58,755 bases of DNA from Bacillota bacterium (GTDB lineage: Bacteria; Bacillota; Sulfobacillia; Sulfobacillales; Sulfobacillaceae): assembly GCA_021797515.1 (NCBI GenBank), contig JAJZZP010000111.1:1-58755 (forward strand). Direction: 5' to 3'. The notes under the pieces are model-generated. The model ran no database searches. It saw only the letters and a program-made list of their open reading frames with translations, and was not told the origin of the DNA. This document shows positions 17,693 through 26,610 of the stretch, piece after piece (the first letter of the stretch is position 1; each line of letters starts with the position of its first letter). Made by a program: the position numbers and the translations under genes.

Positions 17693-18991
17693 ATGGGAAG
17701 TTCTTTGTCGGATCCCGATGTATTGTTACTGAAGAGAATTCGCACGGTTTCAAGTCTAGGAATTTTACTTGATGGATACAATCTCTCCGTTATCGCCGTG
17801 GCTTTAGTTCCTTTAACGGTGCAATTTCGTCTGGGGGCTGCTGCTACCGGACTTCTGGCGTCTGCGATGTTGCTAGGTTCCATTGCGGGGGGATTAACGG
17901 CAGGTATACTCGCCGATAGATTCGGACGCAAGACCCTGTTGGTTTGGGATTTGATTATTTTTATGATATTTTCATTGGTTTCCGCACTTCTTTTTAGCTA
18001 TATATTGCTCGTATTAGCACGATTTGTGGTGGGATTGGCGATAGGGGCGGATTACGCCATTTCTCCCACTTATTTAGCCGAGTTTGCACCGCGCAAAACA
18101 CGGGGATATCAGTTGGGATATGTGTGGTTGGCATGGTCAGTTGGCGCGGTATTAAGCTTCGGGTTAGGGGCTGGCATTGTAGGTTGGCTCCCATCACAAT
18201 TGAGTTGGCGAATCTTGTTTGCTTTGGCGTTAATCCCAGCAGCTATTGGACTTCTTATGCGGAGACGGTTACCAGAGTCTCCCCATTGGCTGGAATATTG
18301 CGCAAAAAACAAAACAGATCTTCCTTCGAAAGTTTCCTCACGAGTGACGGGGTTGGGGAGAGCTTGGCGTCTGTCCTTGGTGCCATGGTTTTTGATGGAT
18401 TTTTCTACCTACGGATTAGGATTGTTGTTGCCCTTGCTTTTAAAATCCGATGGATTAACTTCTTCTACGGGAGCTATTTTAGGGACCGGGCTTGCTGCTT
18501 TATTCGGGGGTCTGGGATCAGTGTGGGCGATGTTTCGGTTAGACCGTACTGGCCGTATTATCTTGCAAGTCCGAGGATTTTTATGGTCGGGAATTGGATT
18601 ATGGATTTTAGCAATCATGCTTTGGGTGGACTTCAAAGTGTTCGCAGTATTATTAGCTGGCTTGATGATAGTGAATCTGTTAAACGGAACGGGACCAGGA
18701 ACCACCTGCGGCATCATTCCGGCCGAGGTATTCCCGACTCCTATGCGAGCCACGGCATTAGGGGTGTCTACGGCCGTCAGCCGCGTGGGCGCTATAGTTG
18801 GCGTTTTCTTATTGGGCTTTATTGAGGTGCGCTTTGGACTGGGCGCTGTATTGGCCACGACGGGAGTGGCAGCGGTGTTGGGGGCTGTTCTGAGTTGGGT
18901 TTGGCGAATTGAACCAAATCAAAGTGCGTTGCCAGATATTCAGGGAGAGGCCGCGGCTTTGATTTGCCATTCGGGCATAGAGAAGAGGTAA
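17693..18991 (+). CDS. MFS transporter, metabolite:H+ symporter type
   Basis: This inner-membrane permease of about 432 aa has 12 predicted segments. Family marks are DGYNLSVIAVAL in the first segment, GILADRFGRK between segments 2 and 3, and PESPHWLEY in the central loop, as in sugar-porter and aromatic-acid:H+ symporter families. The substrate cannot be read from sequence. The ATG at 17693 was chosen because it begins at the usual N-terminus. The frame is open 44 codons further upstream into the remains of the IS, without homology, and ribosome sites are weak. It directly follows the IS1634 relic and converges with acetoacetyl-CoA synthetase. Confidence 0.85.
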   Translation: MGSSLSDPDVLLLKRIRTVSSLGILLDGYNLSVIAVALVPLTVQFRLGAAATGLLASAMLLGSIAGGLTAGILADRFGRKTLLVWDLIIFMIFSLVSALLFSYILLVLARFVVGLAIGADYAISPTYLAEFAPRKTRGYQLGYVWLAWSVGAVLSFGLGAGIVGWLPSQLSWRILFALALIPAAIGLLMRRRLPESPHWLEYCAKNKTDLPSKVSSRVTGLGRAWRLSLVPWFLMDFSTYGLGLLLPLLLKSDGLTSSTGAILGTGLAALFGGLGSVWAMFRLDRTGRIILQVRGFLWSGIGLWILAIMLWVDFKVFAVLLAGLMIVNLLNGTGPGTTCGIIPAEVFPTPMRATALGVSTAVSRVGAIVGVFLLGFIEVRFGLGAVLATTGVAAVLGAVLSWVWRIEPNQSALPDIQGEAAALICHSGIEKR

Positions 18992-19012
18992 CAATTCGGC
19001 TTGCATGCAATG

Positions 19013-19075
19013 GTTCCGTGAGAAGGGAGCAGAGCAGGTTAATGTGCTCCCTAACTCTCGGAAATCTCACGAAAC
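19013..19075. terminator. two-tier hairpin between convergent genes
   Basis: An outer stem GTTCCGTGAGA (19013-19023) pairs with TCTCACGAAAC (19065-19075), and an inner stem AGGGAGCA (19024-19031) pairs with TGCTCCCT (19045-19052). It lies between the MFS and AacS stops and probably ends both transcripts. Confidence 0.6.
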
Positions 19076-19079
19076 GGTA

Positions 19080-21077
19080 CTAAGTTTGGTCATTTTGCTG
19101 TCCGAGCTCGTTAGCTAGTGTCAAAAAAAACTGGAGGCTTGCAGGGTTGGCCATAGCATCTGGATCTACAGATTTGTCCTTGGGGAAACCCATTAGAAGT
19201 TTTCGAATTGGCACTTCGAGCTTTTTGCCATTTAATGTGCGAGGCACATCAGGAATCGCATAAATAGTATCTGGGATATGGCGGGGGGAAACCTGGTCCC
19301 GGATAGTATAGCGGATCTTGTCTAGTAATTTCGGACTTAGCTGAGTTCCAGGCGCTAAAACCACAAATAAGGGCATAAAGGACGGTCGTCCCAGGTACTC
19401 TAGATCTACGATAAGACTGTCTGTAATCTCAGGGAGGGCCTCCACTGCGCGATAAATTTCGCTAGATCCCATACGTACCCCTTGTCGGTTGATGGTCGAA
19501 TCGGAGCGGCCATAAATAACTGCAGACCCGTCAGAAGCAATCTTGATCCAGTCTCCGTGGTGCCAAATACCAGGAAACGTTTCAAAGTAACTTTCTCGAT
19601 ACCGGGTTCCGCTGGGATCGTTCCATAAGTAAAGTGGCATTGACGGCATGGGCTCGGTGACCACGAGTTCCCCCACTTGATCAACTACGGAATGCCCTTT
19701 TTCATCAAAGGCTTCAACCTTAACGCCCAGGGATCGGCATTGCATCGTGCCAGCACGCACAGGAAGGATAGGGCAACTCCCGACGAAGGCAGCCGCAATG
19801 TCAGTTCCTCCGCTAATGGGGCCCAGCCAAATATCGGGTTTGATGTGATCATATACCCACTGATAGAGTTCGGACGTCAGAGGAGACCCAGTGCAGCCCA
19901 TGGCCACGAGATGCGATAAGTCGTGGTCTCGACCTGGTTCAAGTCCTGCTTTGGCCAAAGCACCCAAATATGCGGGACTGGTTCCAAAATAGGTCATTCC
20001 GGTGTCTTCTGCAATGTTCCATAAGGTATCGAGAGATGGATAGAATGGGCTACCATCGTAAAGTACAATAGATGACCCGGTCAGTAGAAACCCGACAACG
20101 GCATTCCACATTACCCATCCTGTGGTTGTAAACCAAAATGCGCGATCGCCTGGCTTAAGATTTAGATGCAAGGCCATCATGACCAATTGGGTGAGGAGTA
20201 TGCCACCTTGGCTCTGCACGATAGCTTTAGGTAATCCGGTAGTTCCGGAGGAGTAGAGTATCCACAGCGGGTGGTTGAACGGCACCCTTGTACAGCCCCA
20301 AATATCTGATCGGGTCATGATGTCCTGCCAAAACAGAGTTTGACCTTTGGTTTTTCCCCATGCTGGCGTGGAAGAATTTAGATAGGGGACTAAGATGGTT
20401 GCTTCGAGAGACGGCATGGCATCTTGCAACGATTCAAGCATGAAACGCCGATCATGGGCTGTCCCATTATAGCGGTAGCCATCGACTGCTAGGAGAACCT
20501 TTGGATCAATTTGCCGAAAGCGGGCAATAGCGCTGGCACTGCCAAAGTCAGGAGAGCAAGTGGACCAAACGGCTCCGACACTGGCACAAGCCAAAAAGGC
20601 AATCAGTGTCTCGCTGATGTTGGGAAGATATCCCGCCACACGGTCTCCCGGTTTGACTCCCAAATCATGAAGAGTGGCAACCAAGGCACCGGTTTGTCGT
20701 TGCAGGTCCTGCCAGTTTAACACTGAAGCGGGACGAGTTTCGGAATAAGCGAAGACAGCTGGCTCCTGACCACGCGATTGGCGGAATAGATATTCCGTCC
20801 AATTAATCTCAGCACCTTCAAACCATCGTGTGCCCGGCATTACATGGCTACTTATTACATGATTATATGGCAATGAAGATTGCACTCCAAAATAATCCCA
20901 GATCGATTGCCAAAAGGCGTCAAGATGAGCTACGGACCATTGCCATAAGCTATTGTAATCTGGGGCGTGGACCTGCTTCGTTTCTTGTAGCCACTTCATA
21001 TACTGGGCGATGCGTGTGCCTTCCACCCAGGCATCTGAGGGTTCCCACAAAATTGCATCATCAATAATTGTGCCCAT
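19080..21077 (-). CDS. aacS: acetoacetate-CoA ligase
   Basis: This 665-aa ANL-superfamily enzyme activates acetoacetate to acetoacetyl-CoA with ATP. The N-terminal ACAS_N segment (FWQSIWDYFGV, VMPGTRWFEGAEINWTEYLF) and full-length alignment are specific for acetoacetyl-CoA synthetases. The adenylate motif is ILYSSGTTGLPKAIVQS, the A8 hinge is YGRSDSTINRQGVRMGSSEI, and the C-terminal catalytic Lys lies in RTLNGKKLEVP. It is monocistronic here. It may let the cell use ketone bodies or recycle polyhydroxybutyrate. The start at 21077 has GGTTGGTG upstream, a modest ribosome site. Confidence 0.92.
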   Translation of the reverse strand: MGTIIDDAILWEPSDAWVEGTRIAQYMKWLQETKQVHAPDYNSLWQWSVAHLDAFWQSIWDYFGVQSSLPYNHVISSHVMPGTRWFEGAEINWTEYLFRQSRGQEPAVFAYSETRPASVLNWQDLQRQTGALVATLHDLGVKPGDRVAGYLPNISETLIAFLACASVGAVWSTCSPDFGSASAIARFRQIDPKVLLAVDGYRYNGTAHDRRFMLESLQDAMPSLEATILVPYLNSSTPAWGKTKGQTLFWQDIMTRSDIWGCTRVPFNHPLWILYSSGTTGLPKAIVQSQGGILLTQLVMMALHLNLKPGDRAFWFTTTGWVMWNAVVGFLLTGSSIVLYDGSPFYPSLDTLWNIAEDTGMTYFGTSPAYLGALAKAGLEPGRDHDLSHLVAMGCTGSPLTSELYQWVYDHIKPDIWLGPISGGTDIAAAFVGSCPILPVRAGTMQCRSLGVKVEAFDEKGHSVVDQVGELVVTEPMPSMPLYLWNDPSGTRYRESYFETFPGIWHHGDWIKIASDGSAVIYGRSDSTINRQGVRMGSSEIYRAVEALPEITDSLIVDLEYLGRPSFMPLFVVLAPGTQLSPKLLDKIRYTIRDQVSPRHIPDTIYAIPDVPRTLNGKKLEVPIRKLLMGFPKDKSVDPDAMANPASLQFFLTLANELGQQNDQT

Positions 21078-21441
21078 TTGATTTTCACCAACCTTTTCAC
21101 AATTTCGTTTCCTGCACGAACAGAGCTATATTACTCAGAATTTTACCACTTCCCGGTTTATAGGTGGGGTCACATAGATGAGAAACGCAACGGATGGTGG
21201 TAACACTGCATCCCCTACGATACGTAGGGGACAAGCACAAACCTCATTATTGGCAAAGAAATTCTGGCTATGTGCAAAATGTGGTTGGATTTCGTCGTTT
21301 CTTGGCTCAATCTTCCATTCTCAGCACGACCGGCCAAGGTTGGAATATGCGGTTCGTATTGACGGCATGCTACCCTGCCGCTGGTTGGAATCCGCCGACG
21401 ACGGGCCCTATGAACCATGGTCAAGCGCAGACGCTACTGCG
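21078..21441. other. debris upstream of aacS with a transposon-end-like motif
   Basis: No gene is supported. CCCCTACG and CGTAGGGG (21212-21230) form a hairpin with a three-base loop. GGCTATGTGCAAAA then TGTGGTTGGA (21266-21289) closely resembles the ends of the 307-bp MITE at 24.4 kb. The aacS promoter must lie at its left edge but is not clear. Confidence 0.45.
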
Positions 21442-21675
21442 CTATCGCCCCCAAGAGCTCCGCAAGCTGCTTTTAGCGGCCCCCGGCGCGGCAGGCCGCA
21501 ATATCGAGTGTAGAGTCCCTTGAGCTAGATCATGGTGCATAGGCACAATGGCCGTGCACCCATCGGGATGGGGGAGCTTTAGGTGACTGCCCCGTTGGCT
21601 TACCGCCACGAACCCCGCGCGTCCCAAAGCGGTGGCGACTTGCTGTCCCGACAGGACTGGCGTGCGTGGATTCAT
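21442..21675 (-). CDS. hicA: HicA-type mRNA interferase toxin
   Basis: This 77-aa double-stranded-RNA-binding-fold protein carries the HicA signature RGSHLKLPHPDG with the catalytic His in GSH, followed by IVPMH. HicA toxins cleave mRNA and tmRNA. The ATG overlaps the hicB stop by four bases, so hicB is translated first, as in the hicBA arrangement. The last 20 residues (PAAPGAAKSSLRSSWGR) look unlike the usual family end, and another frame there would give KQLAELLG, so a C-terminal frameshift is possible. Toxicity may be reduced. Confidence 0.8.
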   Translation of the reverse strand: MNPRTPVLSGQQVATALGRAGFVAVSQRGSHLKLPHPDGCTAIVPMHHDLAQGTLHSILRPAAPGAAKSSLRSSWGR

Positions 21676-21893
21676 GGTCGCGGCAGCTCGACTGTCACCG
21701 GCGCCAAAATCGGTGTCACGGGCAACTCCGTCAGGTCCACGTCCTCAAAGTACAATTCCAAGGCTTCCCGAAGATTATCGAGGGCCTGGTCCAACGATTC
21801 CCCTTGGCTCGTCACTTCCACTTCTAAACGGCGAGCGACGTACCACTGCCCCTCGCGCGTGATGGCTGCCGTAAATCGTACCGGATGGGTCAT
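21672..21893 (-). CDS. hicB: HicB-type antitoxin (truncated-size RNase H fold)
   Basis: The 73-aa protein has the HicB partial RNase-H fold: FTAAITREGQWYVARRLEVE, then VTSQGESLDQALDNLREALE and LYFED. It neutralises HicA by direct binding. It lacks the extra C-terminal DNA-binding domain of longer HicB proteins, so autoregulation may be weak. A GAGGAGGG site precedes the ATG. TATACT (21926-21921, minus) is a possible -10 box, but no good -35 is seen. The pair lies in an insertion-rich segment, a usual setting for mobile toxin-antitoxin modules. Confidence 0.85.
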   Translation of the reverse strand: MTHPVRFTAAITREGQWYVARRLEVEVTSQGESLDQALDNLREALELYFEDVDLTELPVTPILAPVTVELPRP

Positions 21894-22040
21894 GGCTCGC
21901 GTTCCCTCCTCTTCCTATACAGTATACCGCGATGCCACGATTCCTGAGATACGGGGGGCTGAGGCTTCTTTTGAAGGATCTGATCCTTTTGGCCACCACC
22001 GCGTGCGGCCAATTGCTTAACGATGCGAATAAAGGACTAA

Positions 22041-22214
22041 CCGGCCTGAATGTGCATTAAGGCCCCTCCAACCCAGGCGGTATTCCAACCGTAATTTGCA
22101 CAATACAGAGGATTATTCCGAAGGCCCAATCCACCACGTTTTGCACAAAACGGGCCAACTCCGTCGAGATGAAGCACAAGACCATCCAACCGTAGATTGC
22201 AAATAGCCGAAATT
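22041..22214 (-). repeat. dispersed 173-bp repeat, copy 2 (inverted)
   Basis: This is the inverted counterpart of 11354-11526. All three TTGTGCAAAA-like boxes are kept with scattered substitutions. Flanking DNA is unrelated to copy 1 except for AATTTC next to the GGCTATT end. No target duplication is evident. It holds no convincing gene. Confidence 0.7.
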
Positions 22215-22478
22215 CTTTGTAGTGGCCGATTAAAACAAACTGCAGACCTTGTGATCCTTACACACGGCAACCACACCGTGTCCAATTACTGATGCCTTCC
22301 AAATTTTCTTGAGCTTTCTTATCTCAGGTTGACTAGATTTTACAACCTTGCCTCTGATCAAATCCGGCTAAAACCGTGTGGTGACAAACATTACCAGTCG
22401 TGGTATTATATTAGACGATGGGACGCACGGAATGGATTGAGGCCGTGCCGCGGAATTGGTTGAGGGATCGGATTCCAA

Positions 22479-22522
22479 AAGCAGCCATAACTCTTTGTTT
22501 AGGTTATGGCTGCTTCGTTTTT
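22479..22522 (+). terminator. strong rho-independent terminator, gene lost
   Basis: AAGCAGCCATAAC (22479-22491) pairs perfectly with GTTATGGCTGCTT (22503-22515) and is followed by CGTTTTTGTCGTTTTT. No gene ends just upstream. It may be the leftover of a deleted gene, or a barrier at the edge of the next insertion. Confidence 0.75.
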
Positions 22523-22662
22523 GTCGTTTTTGCGGCAGGGCGATTTGACTCATAAAAAAGTACTCCAAATACCTTCGTTGCCTCATAAAAAAATGTACTC
22601 AAAAAAGGAGTGCTATGATGGCAACGCGAAATTTCCGGCATCCCATTCAGGAGGATTCCTCG

Positions 22663-23520
22663 ATGCCGCTGTCTTTACGAGAACGTCAAACCGTCGTGCG
22701 CAAGTTGGCTCTCCGGTACCGGAAAGCCGCGAAGCACGAACGGTCTCCACTGCTCGATCAAGTCCAATCGTTATGCCATGACGACCGCGCTTATGCTGCC
22801 CGGGCGCTGCGGGCTGCCACCGCCATGGGCCCCGCCCGGCCGCATCCCGGTATGGGTCCGAAGCGAAAGCCGCTCTCGTCCGGTGCTGGGCCATTTTGAA
22901 CTTTCCCACCGGCAAACGCCTCCAGCCTTTTTTGCCGGACCTGGTCACCCGCTTGGAACATTTTGACGCACTCACACTCGATGTCACGGTCCGTAGCCCA
23001 CTTCTCGCCATGAGTGCCGCCTCCATCGATCGGTTTCTCGCCGCCGAGCGGCGGCGCCTGGAGATCAAAGGGCGCAGTGGCACCAAGCCGGGGAAGTTGC
23101 TCAAACACCAAATTCCGGTGCGAACCTGGGCCGAATGGGACGATGCCACGCAACCGGGCTTTCTCGAAATTGACCGGGTCTCCCATGATGGCGGCGCTGT
23201 CCGCGGAGATTTTGCGTGGACCCTGGTCGATATGCTCACGGGCTGGACCGAAACGGCGGCCTTGCCCAACAAAGCCCGCAGGGGGTCGTGGACGCCCTCG
23301 ACACCCATCGTCGCCACTTTCCCTTCCCCATTCGGGGCATCGACTCCGATAATGGCAGTGAATTTATTCACTATCACCTGGTGGCGTGGTGTGACACCCA
23401 CCACATCACGTTCACGCGCTCGCGCGCGTATCACAAGAACGACGGCTGTGATGTCGAGCAGAAAAACTGGACGGTCGTGCGGCGTTTCGTAGGCTACTTG
23501 CGCTATGAGGGATCTGCGGT
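22663..23520 (+). pseudogene. integrase-core (rve) transposase, IS481-like, frameshifted
   Basis: GGAGGATT precedes an ATG, and the first frame gives an N-terminal HTH part (MPLSLRERQTVVRKLALRYR). A second frame from about 22.89 kb carries KPGKLLKHQIPVRTWAEWDD and the first catalytic Asp (GFLEIDRVSHDGG). A third frame from about 23.27 kb carries IDSDNGSEFIHYHL and the final-Glu region (YHKNDGCDVEQKNW). The gene is cut after VGYLRYEG. Direct copies of CTCATAAAAAA lie upstream at about 22550 and 22584. Two frameshifts and the missing C-terminus make it inactive. Confidence 0.8.
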
Positions 23521-23655
23521 TAAACCCCCAATAATTAGACAAGCATCCATCGTGCACGATATGTCAAGCCGTTACGTCCTGATGGGGGAAATTACCAGAC
23601 TCCTGGATTGTTATGGTAGACGGGGCGCATCGTCCGCTCATGGCGCCAGGATACC

Positions 23656-23726
23656 GCCCGGGGGGCGGGCCTCCAGAGTGCGCCGGGCCGCTGCTTCGCA
23701 GCGCTCTGGACCCCCGCCCCCCGGGC
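23656..23726. repeat. 71-bp GC-rich near-palindrome
   Basis: GCCCGGGGGGCGGG...TCCAGAG (23656-23678) pairs with CTCTGGA...CCCGCCCCCCGGGC (23704-23726) over 23 bp with two mismatches, and the loop can fold again. It lies between two transposase relics. It could be a transposon-end hairpin or a REP-like element; no second copy was noticed in the window. Confidence 0.65.
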
Positions 23727-23762
23727 AACTCAGGCCGCCAAGAGCGGAGCGATGGACCCGTG

Positions 23763-25375
23763 TCGGGCGTTGTGTCCCCTAACAATGCACCGCCTTAATG
23801 GGCGGGGCCGTGCCGGCCCGAAACCCGGCATAATACTGGGCAGGCGACCAATCGTGCAGACTTCCATGCATGCGACGCTCATTGTAAAACCGAATCCACT
23901 CGGCCGTGACCGTATACCCCTCCGCGAACGTGTCAAAGACCTGATTCCGCCAACAGTCGGCTTCCAGCAGACTATGCCAGGATTCGATGTGGGCATTTTT
24001 GTTGGGCGTGGCGTTTGGAATGCGTTCATGGGCCAGCCCTAAGGCCTCACAGCCCTTAGCCCACGCCTGGGCAATAAATTGCGGGCCATTATCGGTGCGC
24101 GAATGACCGGAGGCGTCTCGGCCCAATCGGTCTGGCGTGCCCGCACGGCGCCTTGTAAGGCGCCTAAGGCCTGGACGGCGGTGCAGTGGGCGCCGCTATG
24201 ATAGGCGAGGATCGATCGATCAAAGACATCGATGACGCTACAGAGATAGAAAAAGCGATCTTCCCCCGCCACGTACCCCTATTTGAGATCGGTCTCCCAG
24301 AGTTGATTAGGGCCGGTGACAATCCGATGGGCGGCCCGGATCCGGGGGGGCGATGGTGCGCCGGACGCAAAGGTTGCCCCTGCAGGAGATCCGCCTCGCG
24401 CAGGATCCGATAGACCGTTTTTTTATTGGCTATTTGCAATAGGTGGTTGAAAACGCTTGGGATCACCTCACGAGGAGATCGGCCTGTTTTGTGCAAAAGC
24501 TGGTGGACACACGATGCGCGATCACCCGTGGACGGGGAACCGAACAGGCAGGAATCGGTCGCCTAAAGCGCGCTATTGCGGGGCCTTTGAACGTGACCCG
24601 GTGCCCATCGGGCTCTGAAACTGCGGCAGCCCATTCGCCATCATGAGGACCCTGTCAACCTCAGCCCGAAAGCGTCACGCAGGGCACCCGGGCGAATCCG
24701 TGAGAATTTCCAACCACACGTATTGCACAAAGCCTTTTTATTGATGACCAGGCCCTGTTCTCGTCGCAACCAGGTCGTGTCAGCTTGCGGTACCCGTAGT
24801 GTTGTCCTTCACCCGCCGTAATATACTCGGTGAGCCATTGCAGCACGTGCCCTTCGGGCACTTTGGTGCCCGTCTGGGTCCAGACATACCCGCGACGGGG
24901 GCCGGCCGCCCTCGTGTTTCGGCGTCCAGGACGCCGGGCGTTGCTGCCGTATACGCCACGCATAATACGTGGACCGGGCCACTCCAGCCCACCGACACAC
25001 CCGGGTTGGCGGATATCCCCGTTGAATCCACCGATGGGCTACTTCACATCGGTCAGAGGGGCCCGGGGGGCTTTTTTTAGCAGATCGTGCAAAATGGCAA
25101 TCTCTCAGTCTTTTTCGCCTAACAGCCGCTTCAACTGGGCATTTTCCGTCGTCGCTTGCTGCCAGGCTTTCTTTAAGGCTCGGGGATCTGCCGCGACTCC
25201 GTGTTTGGTGGCCGCGTGCACCCACTGTTGCACGAGCCGCACCGGTAAGCCGTGGCGGCGGGCAACGGCCGCCGCATTCCTAATGTCGAGCGCTTCCTGA
25301 ATACATTGCGCTTTCCATTCGGGGGTTATCGTTTTCGTCTGTTCCCTGGTGCCGACTTCCTTTCGTTTCAGGACG
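23763..25375 (-). pseudogene. IS3-family element, orfA and orfB relics
   Basis: On the minus strand, orfA (about 25365-25100) reads TITPEWKAQCIQEALDIRNA, then AAVARRHG and ENAQLKRLLGEKD, followed by an in-frame TGA and EIAILHDLLKKAPRAP. The run CTAAAAAAAGCC there is a likely -1 slippery site into orfB (VARSTYYAWR). OrfB continues through shifted frames: GEGQHYGYRKL, then after the MITE KKTVYRILREADLL, CSVIDVFDRSILAYHS, and finally RTDNGPQFIAQAW with the last Glu in HIESWHSLLE, ending at 23779. At least three frameshifts plus the insertion inactivate it. The outer inverted repeats are not clearly defined. Confidence 0.85.
24428..24734. mobile_element. 307-bp non-autonomous element (MITE) with 8-bp target duplication
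   Basis: It starts GGCTATTTGCAATAGGTGG and its other end, read inward, is GGCTTTGTGCAATACGTGTGG. TTTTTATT flanks it on both sides (24420-24427 and 24735-24742). Its removal rejoins the IS3 orfB codons for INKK and TVYRIL, so the insertion boundary is exact. It encodes nothing recognisable. The inverted-repeat style (GGCT..) and 8-bp duplication fit the ISL3 family, which may supply the transposase in trans. A box GTTTTGTGCAAAAGCTGG at about 24486 matches the dispersed 173-bp repeats. Confidence 0.85.
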
Positions 25376-25469
25376 GTCCCGATATTTTCCTGCCACCGGT
25401 TCTCCCCGGCTCAATCCGACCATACAACGCTTTTCAGACGCGTGTCCGCTGCCATTTCGGGGCTTAATA

Positions 25470-25736
25470 GGTGTGGGCCATGGCGAGGCTATGACCGATC
25501 GCCGCGATCCCCAGCAGAGGCTGGCGCATGAGCGCCCAGACGAGAGCGGATAACGTGTTTCGTTGCGATTTGCGCAACGGTCCGTGTGTCGCGAAGTATG
25601 CTGTGATAGGATTAAGATCAAACAGGGTGGTCCTCCTCGAAGTGGTTGGGTCGTACTGACTTCTTCGATAGAAGGGCCACCATTTCCTTTGCGGACTATT
25701 CTGTCTATTTTAGATATGAAACTGGGGATGACTCAG
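25470..25736 (-). repeat. tandem transposase 5' fragment, copy A
   Basis: Read on the minus strand, it begins CTGAGTCATCCCCAGTTT, has a GAGGAGGACC ribosome-site region, and encodes LNPITAYFATHGPLRKSQRN, then TLSALVWALM. This resembles the N-terminus of IS4-type DDE transposases. The frame stops after about 55 codons. Copy B follows immediately upstream on this strand. Confidence 0.65.
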
Positions 25737-26020
25737 GGTGCGGGCCATGGCGAGACTGCGGCCAATAGACGCCATGCCGAGAATCGGATGGTTCATCAAC
25801 GCCCAGACCAGAGCCGCCAACGTGTTCCGTTGAGATTTGCGCAAGGCTCCGTGAGTCGCAAAGTATTGTGTGATAGACGCCAACTTGAACATGATGGTCC
25901 TCCTCTAAGGGGTTTGTTACTCCCCACTACTTCGACAGAGGGACCATCCATTCCTTTGCGTGAAGTGTGGGCCGTGGGATTATTCCGCCTAATTACCAAA
26001 CAAAACTGGGGATGGGTCAG
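25737..26020 (-). repeat. tandem transposase 5' fragment, copy B
   Basis: This is a diverged duplicate of copy A. It starts CTGACCCATCCCCAGTTTTG, has AGAGGAGGACC before an ATG at 25892, and encodes MFKLASITQYFATHGALRKS, then QRNTLAALVWALMNHP, ending where copy A begins. Both copies are cut at the same point after GRSLAMA or GHSLAMA. They may therefore be one small repeated unit rather than two independent truncations. Confidence 0.65.
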
Positions 26021-26204
26021 ACCACGAGGAGTATACCATCCTGGTTGAAGCCTACGGTAGTTACCTAATACCCCAGTGTCCCTGCTTCAGTTGCGGACAG
26101 CGATCCAAGACCATCAGCGCTTTTCCCTTTGAGGTATCCCATAAACTCTGACACACTCAGTTGCTGCGTGCGGTATTCTCGCGTACCGATGCACGTGGTC
26201 CGGA

Positions 26205-26462
26205 CTACTTTTTTTCTTTGCGCCAACTCCACACATCCTTGTACTCACAGAGTGTCCTTAGGATGTTCCCGATTTCCTTCCTGACCGCTTTGAAGAACAC
26301 CCTTCGACGATATTTCGGGATGAATATAATCTGATAACTGCAATCCCAGCGGGTAGGGGATAGACTGTTTGCACCCACGGGCACCGTCCTCCTTTGCTTG
26401 CGGCTTGAGAATTGGCTGGCGAAACCATTTTTCCCTATAGCAACGGAGGACTTTTCCATCAT
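26205..26462 (-). pseudogene. IS200/IS605 TnpA (Y1 transposase) N-terminal fragment
   Basis: The segment RWDCSYQIIFIPKYRRRVFF then KAVRKEIGNILRTLCEYK matches the first 50 residues of IS200 TnpA (W..KYHIVFIPKYRRK). The HUH motif and catalytic Tyr that follow in intact proteins are missing; the frame ends DVWSWRKEKK. The upstream part of the frame is not recognised. It is a dead remnant. Confidence 0.75.
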
Positions 26463-26610
26463 GCCTCACGCCTTCTCCTATTCAGTTCTCCCACGCATAG
26501 CGAGGGGTTTAATGTTGAGTTAAGCGAAACTTAGGGTAGACTTCAGGAAATGGCTGTATCCTAATTGCCAGAAGCTGCAATATTATACGAAAATAAGGAG
26601 GCTTGTTTTT

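Noticed and set aside
22613..23557. 314-codon minus-strand frame
   Set aside because: It is the antisense shadow of the frameshifted rve-type transposase, which has clear catalytic motifs on the plus strand.
25470..26020. Tandem units as a CRISPR or riboswitch pair
   Set aside because: They encode matching transposase N-termini with ribosome sites, which explains the conservation.
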